From positions 2,232,001-2,296,000 of the forward strand of contig OZ017747.1 in NCBI GenBank assembly GCA_963969365.1: 64,000 nucleotides of DNA, written 5' to 3'. Of this stretch, positions 1-14,982 are shown one piece after another. How positions within the stretch are numbered: position 1 is the first letter of the stretch; every line of letters starts with the position of its first letter. Made by a program: the position numbers and the translations under genes. The DNA comes from Asterochloris sp. CNOR1 (lineage: Eukaryota > Chlorophyta > Trebouxiophyceae > Trebouxiales > Trebouxiaceae). The notes under the pieces are model-generated. The model ran no database searches, was not told the origin of the DNA, and saw nothing but the letters and a program-made list of their open reading frames with translations.

Positions 1-3000
1 AGCGCAAGATGGAGCGCCAGGAGCAGGTTGGCAAGGGGCGGCAGCAGGCCAATGATAGCATCAGGCGCCTGCTGCGCATCAAAGCCACCAGTGACCTGGA
101 CGTCACTGCCATCAGGGTGGTGGCAGATGAGCGCGAGAGCCAGCGCCGCATCAAGGAGGAGCAGCAGCGGCAGGTGCACGCCTGACATGCTCTGGAGCTG
201 CCCTGGTGCCCAGCTGCTACCAGTCAGACAAAGGCCAGTGTGCCGCTGTCTGCCAGCCAGGCCCCCAGCCCCAAATGTTCCCAACCTGCACCTTCGGGTG
301 CAATGCATGGCGAGCTGCGGCCCGGATGCTGATGCACTTGGAGCTTGGTAGCAGCGCCCCACCCCCCACCTGAGAGGCCAACCCACTCCCTGTGCCACCG
401 CAGGTCATGCGTGACAAGCTGCTGGCAGGAGCGGAGGGTAGTGCACGCGACAACGGAGCCATCGCTGGCCGCTGGGCCGAGCTGTATGCCCTGGAGGTGC
501 CCCAGGAGCTGCAGGGGGAGATGCACGCCCAGCAGGCAGCATGTGCGGCCATCGTCCAGGCCAAGGGCGGCCTGGTGGAGGAGATGAAGGGGGAGCTCAA
601 GGGCAAGGACGATGAGTACGTGCGCACGCTCAAGCAGCAAGCAGAGGACGTGGACCTGTTGCTGCAGTACATGAGCACGCAGCTGGAGGAGATGCAGACC
701 GCCTACCGCGAGGAGCTCAGCGAGGTGGAGAGCGCCTTCCTGCAGGTGGGCAGGCAGTGCCTGGCAGTGCAGGCCGGCTGCTGGAGGGGTTGCAGCCTGT
801 TGGAGGCTGCATCTTTGCAATTCTGGAGCAGTCCCCAGTCTTAAGGTGCTGAACAGCCTCTGTGATCATCTCCCTTCCCGGCACACCGCACTGTGTGCTC
901 TGCATCAGTAGCAGGCAGGGATGCTGCTGCTACAGGAACGGTCTGAGCTGATCAAGGCCAACGGGGGTGAGGTGGAGAAGCTCTTTGAGAAGCGGGGCCA
1001 GATGGAGCAGGCCTTCCTAGAGCGCTTCTTGGCCACGGCAGAGGACTATCAGAAGCAGCTGGAAGAGATGCGGTCGGCAGATGCAGAGGACTACAACGTC
1101 CTCAAAGTCAGGTCGGAGCAGATGTGCAGCTCTGCCAGCGCTTGCCAAATGCTTGAGGGCAGCCAATGCAGCCATCAGCCAGCCATGCAGGGGCACACAA
1201 CTGTTTCGGCTACTTGCAGCCGCTCTCGCCATGGTCACAGTTCCAGCCCATGCAGCCATCTGCTATGTCCAGCACCCTGCCCTTTGGCTGTGCCCTTGAG
1301 GGTGCCCTTGAGGGTACTGCCCAGATGAGACCCAGCCTGACAGCGCAGGCTGGAGACCGACATCCAAAACCTGGAGCAGCACCTGGAGGCCATGCGGGCG
1401 ACCTACCAACTGAACCAGGAGAAGCTGGAGTACAACTTTCGGGTCCTGACCGAGCGCGATGCAGAAAACCAGGCCACTATCAACCAGCAGAAACGCAAAA
1501 TCTCCCGGCAGCGGGACGTACTGTCCGTCATGATGGTGGGTGGGGCTGGCAATGTGGCTGGCCAGGTCAGGACACCCTGCTTGCTGATGGTGCTGTTGCT
1601 GCCAGCAGCGTGACAGGCTGTTCCCAGGATGTCTGCCGGTTTCTGAAATTTAAGTTGCCATCCGCAAAGCCAGCCAGGTGAGAAGTCTCTGCTTGCCGGT
1701 GGCTTCAAAATGCACTTGACCTAGGGCTGTCTGTTCATTTGATGTAGGCCTGCAAGCTGCCTGCAGGCTCGGTACAGCCAGCATGAGAAGAAGTTTGCTG
1801 ACGAAAACATCAAGCTAACGGAGGAGTATAAGCGTATCACCGAGCACTTCAAGGACCTGCAGGCCAAATTCAGTCACTTTCAGCAGGCTGACCTGAATAA
1901 ATTCCAGGAGGTGGGTTGCCTTTGTGAGCACTGCTGCACAGCAGGAGGCCCCAGGTACTCTGTGCTAGACAGCAGGGAATGCTGCATGTCCTGTGCCAGA
2001 GAGGCAACACCCTCTTTCCCAAAGAGTATAGCAACACTGGAGCGCGCCCAAGCAGTTAACCCTCCCTGATGGTGCAGATCTGGACAATGAAGCAGGAGCA
2101 GGTGCAGGCGGTGGCCAAGAAGCTGCTGCAGGCTGATCGGGTGATCCATGAGCAGCAGCTGGGCTGGCAGTGGCACGTGAAGGACGAGGAAGCAATGTTT
2201 GCAGGGCCCCATGACAAGCCGGAGGTGGCCCCCGCTGGGAGGGCTGCAGGAGCTGCGCAGAAGCAGCCAGGCAAAGGGGAGGAGGAGGAAGGTGGGCACT
2301 GCAGGTCTTGCTGCAGCGTTGGCATGTCCTTGGCAAGGGCAAGTCCCCACGGCCTCTCTGCAGTGCCATGCATGCACCACCCTGACAGCCTGCCTACACT
2401 CTGCAGACATGGAGGCGGCCAGCACAGCACGGCCCCAGCAGCTGGAGCTTGTGGAGCGTCTCCAGAACCCCAGGCAAGCTGGCGCCAGCTTAGCACTCAC
2501 ATGACACCTGCATTCCATGGTTGCACAGCAGCGTCACAGCGTGCATGCCCCCCGCAGATTTTATGGAGCGCTCAACATGTTGTGTGAGGAGGCTGGCTTC
2601 CTTGTGGAGCCGTTGGCCCACCAACTGATGGCCAGCCTGCCAGCTGCGGGGGATGGTGGCCTGGTGCAGGCAGAAGCCATCGTGCGGGCTCTGGGGGTGT
2701 CAGATGGCACCACCTTTGATGCCCTCATGGCGGCGCTCAGCACCGATGACGGGGGCTCAGGGCAACGGGCAGGCATCCCTGTGCTGGTGCACCCCTCAGA
2801 CGCTGTGCGACAGCTTAAGGCCTTTGTGGAAGCTGAGGGCATTGCACCCATGGCCCCCTCCCCAGCAGGTGAGCTGCCTGCCTGTGAACAGCACCCTGCA
2901 AACAGCTTGTAGGACCATGAACATATTCTAAGACAGAGCTCACTGCATCTTGCAGCCCGCGCCAGGCAGCAGGGCCGCACTGCTCCTGCAGCAAAGATCA

Positions 3001-3357
3001 GCCGGCGCATTCTGGAGCAGGAGAAGGACTTCTGGAACAAGCTCAGCAATGTTGTGGATGGCAAGATGTTCAGGGTGTACACCGCCTTGGAAAAGCACCT
3101 GGCAGCCTACCACAAGCTGCTGCAGGAGAGGGCCGCAGCCTTGCAGGAGGTGAGGCTAGTTTGTGCTTCTCCCTGCATGCCTCAATTCCTGCATGCAATG
3201 TGTCTCAACCTCTAAAAGGAATGCCAAGGGGAAGTTGCCCACTCTGCAGGTGAAGACCATGCAGCAGTCTAATCAGGAGCTCAGAACATTGTTGAATCAG
3301 TATCTCGCCTCAGCTGTGAACGACGAACTCCAAGTGCCCCCTACCCAGATTCTTTGA
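1..3357 (+). CDS. DRC1: Dynein regulatory complex subunit 1 (DRC1/CCDC164-like), 5' partial
   Basis: Nexin-dynein regulatory complex subunit, a coiled-coil scaffold that ties the N-DRC to axonemal doublets and controls dynein activity in cilia. The exons translate to family-typical blocks. The first exon (about 9-173) gives the region around ADERESQRRIKEEQQRQ. The exon from about 405 to 745 contains KDDEYVRTLKQQAEDVDLLL and TAYREELSEVESAFL, which are hallmark DRC1 segments. Exons at about 1350-1535 (LEYNFRVLTERDAENQATIN) and 1785-1910 (KLTEEYKRITEHFKDLQAKF) follow. The exon near 2080-2180 contains LLQADRVIHEQQLGWQW, the conserved C-terminal part. The last exon ends QVPPTQIL at the TGA 3355-3357. 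At least eight exons are separated by GT-AG introns. An ATG at 9 is in frame, but DRC1 normally has more N-terminal sequence, so the true start is probably upstream of the window. A close paralogue such as DRC2 is less likely because the C-terminal segment fits DRC1. Confidence 0.85.
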
Positions 3358-3687
3358 TTGTGCGCAATAGCCAATCGGCATGGATGAACATGTGACATGA
3401 AGACGAACTCAGCTTTTACATTCTGATCTGCGGTTGCCTCTCGATTTGCACGCCCCGCCCTGCAACAAGGGCAACGACATGACGAGATGGCATATGCAGT
3501 GACAGCACAGAAGCTCAAGCAGGCCTTGTAAAGTAATCAGGTGCGCTGGCTATGATGTCAGCAAGCTCCTCCAGGTCTGCTGGCTCAACTGCTGACAACT
3601 GAGCAATTCAGCCTTGATGCTTGGCACAGGCCATCTAGACCAGCACCAGCTCCTCAGGCCCATGACTGCCTGATTGGATTGTTCCAC
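3358..3687. other. Intergenic spacer between DRC1 and the UBAC2-like gene
   Basis: 330 bases with no coding signal in either strand. It holds the DRC1 3' UTR and the promoter of the next gene. A TGTAA motif at 3527-3531, about 170 bases after the DRC1 stop, matches the polyadenylation signal known from volvocine green algae. That motif is short and may be chance. Confidence 0.4.
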
Positions 3688-4977
3688 ATGGCAACAGCCT
3701 CACCAGCTGGATTCCAGAATGCCACTGTGGCAAAGGCAATATTGCTGGCATCAGTAGGGGCCTCGCTGGTTCAGCAGGTCAGTGTTGGTGCTTGCTGTGG
3801 CTGATGTCCCCTGCAGCGCTTTCATGCAGCAATGTCTTGTGCAGGTGGCTCTGCGGGGCAACAGGCCAGGCTCATTGCCATTGAGAGCCTTCGCACCTTT
3901 CTTGGCGGTGCAGCACCCAGGGGAGCTTGTGGCAAGCACGATGTTGATATACTCTTTCAGATTGTTTGAGCGCCGCTGGGGCTCTGCCAAGTTTGCCGCC
4001 TTTGGGATTGAGACCACCACAGGCAGCTGCCTCATCCAGCTTGTTCTGCAGCGACTGCTGCGGCTGCCCTGCAGCACGGGTCCCTATGGCTTCCTATTTG
4101 GAGCACTGGTGCCCTTCAGCTTTGAGGTGAGGCCTGGCTCATCTGCAGTGTCCTCTTGGTGCTAGCACCAAGCAGCAGCATGTCAGTTGTGAACAGCCCC
4201 AGAACACATGCAGGTGCCTCCAGTGACCACCTTTTCTCTGTTTGGCTGGAAGGTGACTGACAAGGTACGGCGGCTTCATAGGATTTTGCTGCTCTGTGAC
4301 TGAGGGGTTGCATGGGAAGCCAGAGCCCATTCAAGGGTGTGCACTGCTGCAGGTGTTTGTCTACCTGGCAGCTGCCCAGATGCTGTTTTCCTCGCCCCGG
4401 TCCAGCACTCTGTCTGCACTATCGGGGGTTCTCAGTGGGCTAGTGGTGACATGTTCCAGCATGCGGGAGTGGAAGGTGGGTGCGGCCCTGCCCCTTGAAG
4501 CATATTCACCCAGGACTGCAAAGCCTGATAGGGGCAACACTGCTTTGCAGGTTCCCAGGCCAGTCTGCCAGTGGTTTGGGTGCTCACTGGGACGGCTTCT
4601 GCGCAGCACACCTGCTCGCCCTGCTGGCAGGCTGCCCCCAGGCGGGCACCAGCGTCCTGGTGTCACTCAGGTGCTGGACGTCCTCTCTCGTGGCGCTTGC
4701 CTCTGATTACGAGTAAATCTGACGCCTAGTATGAAGCTGAGGCATAGCTGATCCTTGCAGGCATCTGCCCCTGTTGTGCCACAACCCGACCAAGCTGTTG
4801 TTGAGCAGGTGAGGCATGCCTCTGTGGTCACAGCTGCACATCTGCCTGCAGCCCATTCTCAACGGCTGCACCTCTGCGCTGCAGCTTGTGTCTATGGGCT
4901 TCGATCCATCTCATGCAGCTGCTGCACTACAGCAGTCTCACAATGACATTCAGGGTGCCTTGGCCCGCTTACTGTAG
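3688..4977 (+). CDS. UBAC2-like ER rhomboid pseudoprotease with C-terminal UBA domain
   Basis: Homologue of UBAC2, a catalytically inactive rhomboid-like multi-pass ER membrane protein that binds ubiquitin and works with ER-associated degradation factors. The first exon starts at ATG 3688 (MATASPAGFQNATVAKAILL). The second (about 3840-4125) contains MLIYSFRLFERRWGSAKFAA, matching the UBAC2 signature around LLIYNFRIFERRYGS, then hydrophobic segments. Later exons (about 4353-4475 and on) give VFVYLAAAQMLFSS and further membrane stretches. A proline-rich linker exon ends near 4808. The final exon (4887-4977) reads LVSMGFDPSHAAAALQQSHN then DIQGALARLL and a stop, a typical UBA domain. No rhomboid GxSx/H catalytic pair was seen, consistent with an inactive family member. 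Exact internal exon borders are uncertain. Confidence 0.78.
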
Positions 4978-5376
4978 TGGCACTAATGTTGCAGATGACC
5001 TCTGACTGACTTTTTAGACGGCAGTAAAGGGCCATGAAATGTTGAATGAACCTTCAAAGATGTCATCAAGCAGCTCCGCACTGTTATTCTACAGTCTTGG
5101 GGCGCTTGCGGGGTGGCGGCCTGGCTGGTGACAGGCACGTGCCTGCAGTGCATGTGCCAGCAGTCAGCGATTTGGGTGCAGGGTGCCTGTCTCCATGCTG
5201 GCTTTGTGCAATCTGACAGGCATCACTAGGTGCTGGCTTTGAGCAACAAGCTTGAAGGCAGGCTGCGAGCTCTTAGTGCACCAAGCTTGGAAAACAAGCA
5301 GGCTGTAGCTGTTGGGTTGTGCGCAGATCTTGAGATGCAGGGGGCTGGTCCATGCATTGGCCATGTATCTCAAACA
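4978..5376. other. Convergent intergenic region (3' ends of UBAC2-like gene and CTP synthase)
   Basis: About 400 bases between two tail-to-tail genes. No open reading frame with recognisable similarity and no RNA gene was found. It probably contains both 3' UTRs. Confidence 0.5.
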
Positions 5377-8262
<2,886 letters not shown>

Positions 8263-8610
8263 ATGGCAGCACCACCTGCCTGCAGCGATTGCATAAAGCT
8301 TGATCCAGCTCTCGTGGCAGCTGCCAGCACCACCTAAGAGAGAGCAACCCACCTGACTATCTCTCAGGTACAATGGCAAACTCCAAGAAGACCGGACATG
8401 GTTGTTCCAGCTAAATGTACGACACTACACAGAGGCTCTGACTTCTCAGATGAGAGAGACGCCAAAGCTTGACGGCGCAACTGAAGTCAACGTGTGCTTC
8501 CCTTCTTGCATGCAAGCTTTCCTTGCCATATTCTGACATGTGTGCTGCAGATCAGCTGTTCCTGTTGGTGACCGGGCCCTCAGCATCCTATTAGTCTGCT
8601 GTGGATTGCC
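8263..8610. promoter_or_regulatory. Shared upstream region between CTP synthase and P450 (bidirectional promoter candidate)
   Basis: 348 bases separate two divergent start codons. No canonical TATA box was identified. Both promoters and 5' UTRs must lie here or in 5' introns. The function is inferred only from the gene arrangement. Confidence 0.45.
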
Positions 8611-10990
8611 ATGGCGGACCAGACATGGCAGAGCTGGCTCCTGTCGATCCTGCTGGCAGCAATGGCAGCCTTCATTTTATCGAGGCTTGCTCAGGAGCTG
8701 CTGATCTTCATGCAGATGGGCAAGGCACTCTCCAGCGTGCCCTGGGGCCCTCAGCATCATCCGCTGCTGGGCCACCTACTGCCGCTGGCCAGGGGTTCTC
8801 CCTGGGAGCTGATGACCAGCTGGGTGCGAGCCGCACCCCCCATCATCAAGCTGCGCGTGCTCAACACCTTCCTGGTGATCGTGGGGTCCCCTGAGGGCCT
8901 TAAGCATGTCTTCCAGACCCGGCAGCGCCTCTACCAGAAGGACACAGGCTTCTCGTACCGGCACTTCCTCAACATCCTTGGCTCCGGTCTGGTGACCTCT
9001 GAGGGACCTCTGTGGCAGCGCCAGCGTGTCCTGATGGGCCCTGTCCTGCGTGTGGACATCCTGGACAGCGTGGTGGGCATTGCCCAGCGGGCAGCTGACC
9101 GCCTGACACGCAAGCTGGAGGCCCACCGCGGCAGCCCCCAGCCCGTGGAGATGGAGGAGGAGTTCAGGCTGCTCACCCTGCAGATCATTGGGGAGGCCAT
9201 CCTCAGCCTGCCGCCCGACGAGTGCGACCAGGTGCACTGGCTGCGGTAGAGGACAATGCTGCGCGGCTGCACCCCCTCTGCAGACTGCAAAGGCCTACAC
9301 AGGACGTGCTCAATGCCAGTGCAAGGCATCTGCCTGGCTTTCCTGGCTCAGCCCACAGCGGCCCTCTCTGCCACAGGCATGGTGGTGGGTATCCTGTTGC
9401 CTGGTGCCTGCAGGTCTTTCCCCAGCTGTATCTGCCCACCATGACGGAGAACAACAGGCGTGTGATGCAGCCATGGCGGGAATACCTGCCATCACCCGGG
9501 TGGTTCCGGCACCGCACGCGGGTGCAGCGCCTCAACAGCTACATTGTGGGCCGCATCCGGGAGCGCTGGGCCGTCAGGCGCAAGGAACTCCGCACGCAGG
9601 CCCCAGACATTCTGGACCGCATCATAGCCGCCATGGAGGCAAGCCTGCTAATCGTGTGGCATTGCAGAGATTGGGAGGCCCTGTAGCCTGCCAGGCTGCA
9701 GCAGCTGGGCCACCCATGCTCTGCTTAGCCTGCATGCCCACAGCACTGAAGTCCCCAACCGCAGCAGGGCCGGCCGTGCCTTGCCCTGCCTGCAAGCCTG
9801 TGGCCCAGGGGTGTTCATCTGCCAGGCTGTTGCAGCATTGCCATTGAGCTCCCAGCCTGCAGCCTGTGTTGCACTGCGAGAGCGGCTGGGCGATCCCAGC
9901 CTTGCAGCGTGCTGTGCGCTGGGCCCGTGCAAGGGGCCTGAGTTGCCCTGCATGATCCCCTTGCCAGCCTCCTGACTTACTTGGTCCCAGCTCGCCTGTC
10001 ATGACAAGTGCTCGTGGCCTGCAGGCCAGCAATGAGGGTCTGACACCCACTGCTGAGCAGCAGATCTGCTATGAGATCAAGACATTCCTGCTGGCAGGAC
10101 ATGAGACCAGCGCTGCCATGCTGACCTGGAGCCTGTACGAACTGGCGCAGCGGCCCCAGTGCCTGCAGCAGGTGTGCGCCGTGACAGTCCGTCTGCCAGG
10201 CATGTCAGCGACAGGGCATCAGGTCTGAGCTGGCAGGGCATCTGGCTGTGCAGGTGCAGGCAGAGGCCCAGCGAGTGTTTGGCGACCATGAATTGCAACC
10301 CACTCGGGAGGCAGCAGAGAGCCTGCAATTCACCCTCTCGTGCCTTAAGGTGCCCATTTTGCATCAACAATCCTGGCAGGTCTGACTGCTTGCCTGCACC
10401 TGCTTGTGCAAAGCTCAAATGCTCTTCTGCAGGAGTCTCTGCGCAGGTACACAGTTGTCCCAATCGTCTCCCGGCAGCTTGCAGCTAAGGATGAGCTGTG
10501 TGGGCACATGCTGCCAGCAGGCTGCACCATCATTTGCTCAATGAAGTCTGTTCACCAGTACTGGAGCAAGCCAGACTTGTGGCAGCCAGAGCGCTTCATG
10601 CCAGGTGGCGAGTTCGATACCTTTGAGGAGGGCATCCGACCTTACATGGTGTGTGGCTGTGCATCTGGCCTTCCCAGCTCCACTCTGCTGGCTAACTCGC
10701 TGAGCCTAGCCCTTGTCTGCAGTTCATGCCCTTCATTCAAGGGCCACGAAATTGTTTGGGGCAAAACTTTGCCCTGCTGGAGGCTAGAGTGGTGCTGAGC
10801 TTGCTTCTCAAGGTGAGGCACTGTCTTGACGTCCACTTGCATCCGCTCATGCCACGACGCTGCTTCTGACTTCAGCCTGACCTGCCTGCAGCGATTCAGC
10901 TTTGAGTGTATTCACAAAGACGCTGGCATGTTGAACACGCTGATGATCCCTGCGGGCCCTCTTCATGGCATGCACATGCTGATAAAGTGA
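8611..10990 (+). CDS. Cytochrome P450 monooxygenase, membrane anchored
   Basis: Haem-thiolate monooxygenase; substrate unknown. The protein starts MADQTWQSWLLSILLAAMAA, with an N-terminal membrane anchor, then a proline-rich hinge (SVPWGPQHHPLLGHLLPLAR). The C-helix region contains GPLWQRQRVLMGP. The exon near 10020-10170 carries the I-helix oxygen-activation motif AGHETSAAMLTW. The exon from about 10435 contains ESLRRYTVVPIVSRQ (the K-helix ExxR) and later QPERFMPGGEF (PERF). The exon starting near 10721 holds the haem loop FIQGPRNCLG with the axial cysteine. A last exon (about 10891-10990) ends GMHMLIK. All canonical motifs are present, so it is probably functional. The general look is of the CYP4/CYP86/CYP97-like part of the superfamily, but I cannot assign a family by eye. 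The exon ending ...DRIIAAME (near 9636) is followed by GCAAGC, a probable GC-AG intron. Confidence 0.9.
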
Positions 10991-11056
10991 CTTCACACCA
11001 GTATCTCGTGTCATCCCTGCTTGATTTAGTACACACTGCTTGTCTATGGAGGCAGG

Positions 11057-14000
11057 ATGGGGCAGGACGAAAAAGCCGGCACTTTTGTGTTGACCACCCT
11101 GCCATCAGGGACTATGTCTTCGAAGAACACCGAGTGTGTCAAAGTGAGCTCAAGAGCCGTCCAGCCTCACAATTGGGGTTGCAAGATTCATAAGTGGTGC
11201 CTGCTGCAGGTCGTGGTCCGCTGTCGACCATTCAGCGAGCAGGAGAACCTTGACAAGCGGCAGCAAATTGTCACTGTGCTGCCAAAGGAGCAGCAGATTC
11301 AGGAATGCCACGTGCATTCTAGTTTGCAGCACTCTCTCAGCAACTGCGCACAGTTCTCACTGCTGCTGCTTGCAGGTACAGCAACCTGGAAGTGCAGACC
11401 CCGCACGGCAATTTACATTTGATCAAGTAAGCCATGAAGAGAGCTCTGTGACTGGCCACACAGCAGCAATCTTAGTCCTGTCCAACCTGCAGGTTTACAA
11501 TGTAGACTCGAAGCAGGATGATGTCTACAACAGCACCGCACGCCCAATCGTGGATGCAGTGCTCAACGGCTACAATGGTGCAAAATGCAGCCTCAAGTGC
11601 CTGCATTGCCTTGAAGCCTCTCGGGCTCAAGACCATGCTGGTTGACTACAGGCACCATCTTTGCTTATGGCCAGACAGGCTGCGGCAAGACCTTCACCAT
11701 GGAGGGCAAGGAGGAGCCCTCCTACCTGCGCGGCATCATTCCCCAGGCAGTGGACCACATCTTCACTGAAATTGCCAAAGGTGGGCCTGCACAGCTGGCA
11801 GCCCAGCAGGGCTGCAGACTCGGCACGGCAGCCTCAAAATGCACACATGCCCTGCCGGCTGCACTGAGCCGCAAAGGTGTGCTGCAGGGGGGTCCAGGGA
11901 GTACCTGGTGCGGGCCACCTACCTGGAGATCTACCAGGAGGAGGTGCGCGACCTGCTGGGCAAGAACCCCCAGCAGCGCCTGGAGCTCAAGGAGTCAGTG
12001 GACAGGGGTGTCTACGTCAAGGGACTCATGCAATTCGTGGTCAAGGGCGTGGCAGAAATCAACAGCGTGCTGCAGGTGGGCACCAGCTGCGGCGGCCGCC
12101 GCCGAAGCACACAGCCAGCCTGGCTGAGCCTGTTGTCCGGATGCCGCCCCATCCGCAAGCGCAGCATGCAACCAGGTTGCTCAGCCTCACCCTCCCAGCT
12201 GCCAGCCCTATCCCAATGCATTGCGCACCCAGCCTGGCTCAGCTTGTGCATGCCTCCATTTGCAGATGCAGCACTCAGCCAGAGCGACCCAAGAGGGCTG
12301 CCATGTCTGATGCCATGTTGTCTGTAGGCGCAGCCTGCAGCTGGGCCAGCTGTGCTGTGTGTCTGATGCCGTGGCCTGCCTGACTCGCTCCCACAGTGCA
12401 TCTCGGTGCCTGCAGGTGGGACGCAAGAACCGCAGTGTGGGGGCCACCCTGATGAACCAGGACAGCAGCCGCTCCCACTCCATCTTCACGGTGACTGTGG
12501 AGACCATGGAGCGGGGGCGCCTCAGCCACTCGGGGGGTTGCACCATTGAGACGGGGGCGGCCGGTCCCATTCGTGTGGGCAAGCTGAATCTGGTGGACCT
12601 GGCAGGCAGCGAGCGTCAGAGCAAGACGGGGGCCACTGGGGACCGCCTGAAGGAGGCCACCAAGATCAACCTGTCTCTGTCCGCACTGGGCAATGTAATC
12701 AGCGCACTGGTGGACGGGCGCCCTGGGGGCCACATCCCCTACCGAGACTCCAAGCTGACCAGGCTGTTGCAGGTGAACCCTGTCTCTGGGGTTTGAGAGC
12801 AGGGTGTGCAGCCAGAGCCTGTGTGCGCATCGAGGCCACCCCTCTCATTGTATGTCATGCTGCCCTCACAGGACTCGCTGGGCGGCAACACAAAGACAGT
12901 GATGGTGGCCAACATTGGTCCAGCAGACTACAACTATGAGGAGACGCTGAGCACGTTGCGGTATGCCAATCGAGCCAAGACCATTGCAAACAAGCCGCGC
13001 ATCAACCAGGACCCCAAGGACGCCATGCTGCGCGAGTTTGAGGAGGAGATCCAGCGCCTCAGGGCGCAGCTGGCCAGCAAGGACAAACCCAAGCCAGCAC
13101 GGGTTGTTGAACAGGTGGGCACACTGCAGCACCTTGTTCACATGCCAGAAAATCAACAGGGCTGCTGCTACGTCTGATAGGCTAAGGTGTCAGCTGGGCC
13201 TGTATTGAGCATCAAGCCGCTGGTCTGGCTGCAGGTGGTACAGCAGGCTGCTGGCGCTGAGACTGTGGCTGCTGTGCGGGACGCCATGCACGCAGAGCTG
13301 GAGGCCAGCATGCGGGAGGCAGCCAGTGCAGAGGCCATTGCCCAGGCTAGGGCTGAGGCTCAGGTGCACGCGCAGAAACAGCTGGCCGCCTTGATGGCCC
13401 AGCAGGCAGCAGGTGATTGTGCTGCATCCATAAGTGCTGCCAGCACTGCAAATCACCAGGCCCCTGAAGCTGACACCCGCTCTGCTGCAGGGTGGGAGGA
13501 CACCGAGCGGGCACGCAAGGCCCTGGAGGTGCAACAGGCAGAGCTGGCGCACTATGCAGACGAGATTGCTGCAGAGCGAGAGGAGGGCCTGGCGCTTGAG
13601 GCCAAGATCAAGGCCATAGAGGATAAGGTGAGCAGCACTGTGCTGCTGACCATCCCCATGCGAATTGCTGTGCCCTGGCTGGCACAGCTAACCTCTGCTG
13701 CCTGCTTGTGCCCAGCGCTTTCCCCTGCTTCCTGCAGGTCATTCATGGCGGGGAGAATCTGCTGGAGGTGGTGGATGCCCTGGACGAGGCTGCTGCTCAG
13801 CAGGAGGCCGCCCTGGCTGAGGAGCACGCAGCTGAGGCGTTGGCAGCTGCTCGCATCGCTGAGCTGGAGGGCGACCAGTTGAACATAGAGGAGCAATTTT
13901 CCAGTGTGCAGGTGGGCTCTGCGTCCTTTGATGGCTATCTAACACGCAAGCTCTGTTAGAGATGCTGTTCTCTGTGTCCAATGCTGGATGCAGTAGCATG

Positions 14001-14781
14001 CTGCCGCCGGTGCCCTTACTGCATGCTACGACTACACTGCCTTATGAAAGCCGTTTTGTGCAACTGCCTGCTGGCTAACATCAGATTAAATCCCACTTCC
14101 CCAGCAGCATTGCGCACAGCTGTGCCTGCTCAGTGTGCACTTCAACATGACTGCCTGTGCCCGTAGGAGGAGGTCGAGCAAAAACGGCACAAATTGCAGC
14201 GGCTGCAGCGCACCTTTGCCACCAAGCAGGCTCAGGCGGTCAACATTGGGCAGGACTGCCAGCATGAACGAGAGGATCTTCTGGATGACATTCGGCTGCT
14301 CACCCACCAGATCAAGCTGAAGGACCTCCTCATTGCCTCATACATTCCGCCACACCACCAGCAGCGCATCATGCAGCACTGCACCTGGGACGATGTGCAG
14401 CAGGCCTGGCACATTGACCAGCTCAGCCTGGCAGGCAACGCCGTGCAAGGCCAGCGCAGCCGAGAAGCAGCTCAGGAAGAGGCTGGCATTGCAGGAGTGC
14501 ATGGCGCCAGCACTCACAAAGCGGCTGCGCAGGCGGCGCCCAGCCAGCAGCAGCAGGTCTTCCTCTCCTATGCAGCGCTCTCAAAGGGCAAGCCTGCCAA
14601 TCGGCCAGCATCCTCACACAGAAACTCAAGACCCAGCACTGGGCGGCAGAGTGCATCAGCCACTAAGCAGATTAATGTCCTCAATTCTCAGATGTCAGAG
14701 CACAATGCAAAGCCAGCATTCCCAAAAGCCAGAGGGCTCATCTCAGCCAGGCGGCCTAACAGTCGGTCTGCAAACATCTGA
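11057..14781 (+). CDS. Kinesin-II type motor subunit (KIF3/FLA8/FLA10-like)
   Basis: Plus-end-directed microtubule motor of the anterograde intraflagellar transport kinesin-II class. The first exon starts at ATG 11057. The motor domain follows in order: VVVRCRPF (about 11210), [21 protein letters not shown] (11405-11545), the P-loop in [18 protein letters not shown] (11650-11705), [17 protein letters not shown] and [14 protein letters not shown] (11920-12030), switch [14 protein letters not shown] (12455-12490), switch [17 protein letters not shown] (12590-12640), and [14 protein letters not shown] and [12 protein letters not shown] (12660-12770). Next come [20 protein letters not shown] (the neck) and the coiled-coil start (12950-13110). 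Exons to 13910 are alanine/glutamate-rich coiled coil. The tail exon (14167-14781) contains [17 protein letters not shown], resembling the KIF3 globular tail, then a serine/arginine-rich low-complexity end. The motor and DRGVYVKGL region are closest to kinesin-II; whether it is the FLA8 or FLA10 orthologue needs a tree. Confidence 0.88.
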
Positions 14782-14982
14782 CATGTTCCTGTCATGTGCT
14801 GAATCTGGACCCGCTTTTGCCAAATTTTTCCTCCGATGCATGTTTCAGTCAGTTCTCCAACGTCAACTGCTTCCCCCGTCGGCAAGGTTCCCCACAGCAG
14901 CATCCAACTCAGTTCTGCACACATGCTGGAGATGTGAGACAATGTCACTCAGCCTACAAAGTCCTGCTAAGCTGAAAGGGCA

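Noticed and set aside
217-820. Minus-strand frames of 150-200 codons over DRC1
   Set aside because: They are low-complexity shadows of GC-rich coding exons and introns; the plus-strand exons match a known family.
8263-8379. Upstream in-frame ATG (8379) as the CTP synthase start
   Set aside because: CTP synthases begin a residue or two before the KYVLVSGG motif; the extra 39 residues look like leader sequence.
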